This document shows, piece after piece, positions 62,674 to 62,767 of a DNA stretch of 62,767 nt (positions are counted from its first letter, which is position 1; every line of letters starts with the position of its first letter). Position numbers and translations under genes: made by a program. This DNA comes from Acephala macrosclerotiorum (taxonomy: Eukaryota > Ascomycota > Leotiomycetes > Helotiales > Mollisiaceae), in assembly GCA_014904845.1 (NCBI GenBank), contig MU119504.1, forward strand, positions 1 to 62,767. Direction: 5' to 3'. The notes below the pieces were generated by a model. It searched no databases. It saw nothing but the letters and a program-made list of their open reading frames with translations, and was not told the DNA's origin.

Positions 62674-62767
62674 ATTTTATTTATTTTATTTATTTTATTT
62701 ATTTTATTTATTTTATTTATTTTATTTATTTTATTTATTTTATTTATTTTATTTATTTTATTTATTT
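62674..62767. repeat. 9-bp microsatellite at the window end
   Basis: More than ten perfect copies of attttattt, running off the end of the window, so the true length is unknown. Confidence 0.95.

Larger units (their letters stand above)
40186..62767. repeat. Large RIP-type AT desert (right part)
   Basis: About 22.6 kb of A/T-only DNA. Cytosines are rare and mostly in CpG. The only longer open frame (55905-56093, minus) is an A/T artefact. Several stretches between about 45.9 and 55.4 kb are A-rich on the + strand, which suggests strand-biased mutation. The minisatellites are listed separately. Such a long gene-free block could be pericentromeric, but nothing seen proves that. Confidence 0.8.

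Noticed and set aside
1..62767. Mitochondrial origin of the AT-only DNA
   Set aside because: No mitochondrial genes, tRNAs or rRNAs; islands contain nuclear intron-bearing genes, and the CpG-restricted cytosines fit nuclear RIP.
62674..62767. Telomere repeat at the window end
   Set aside because: The unit is attttattt, not the fungal TTAGGG type.

Overview
The window looks like a chromosome segment of a filamentous ascomycete (Pezizomycotina). Evidence: short 49-71 nt introns with GTATGT/GTAAGG-type donors and CTAAT/CTAAC-type branch points, HET-domain genes, a NACHT-WD40 (NWD-type) NOD-like gene, a kinesin-light-chain-type TPR gene, a fungal FunK1 kinase relic, TA-flanked MITEs, and long AT-only blocks typical of repeat-induced point mutation (RIP). 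The species cannot be named from the sequence.

Layout: gene-bearing islands of normal composition alternate with RIP deserts of roughly 10-15 % GC. Desert 1-1960. Island I, 1961-7380: broken Tc1-like transposase, two MITE types, a HET pseudogene. Desert 7381-9590. Island II, 9591-12930: NACHT gene with nonsense codons whose 3' part runs into the next desert. Desert 12931-21290: contains a 126-bp-period array that still decodes as WD40 repeats and holds a 180-N assembly gap. Island III, 21291-22500: C-terminal fragment of a TPR protein. Desert 22501-27000. Island IV, 27001-36900: a graded RIP-damaged retroelement ORF, an intact 375-codon gene of unknown function, an intact three-exon 301-codon gene of unknown function, a FunK1 relic, an intact HET gene and many MITEs. 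The desert 36931-62767 has no gene; it holds one undamaged LTR-like insert at 39928-40185 and several minisatellites.

The recognisable genes are mostly families linked to fungal non-self recognition and programmed cell death (two HET, one NWD, one TPR) plus a FunK1 relic. Only one HET gene (33969-36074) is intact; the other copies carry nonsense mutations, truncation or RIP. The most informative signal is the NWD gene. Its own tandem WD40 repeats appear to have been destroyed by RIP, the damage fades upstream into the NACHT region, and a stretch after the present stop codon still reads in frame. Residual cytosines in the deserts are mostly in CpG, suggesting a C-to-T process that attacks CpH and spares CpG. 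A ~105-bp MITE family, with at least eight recognisable copies, was seen only in the islands and shows little RIP.
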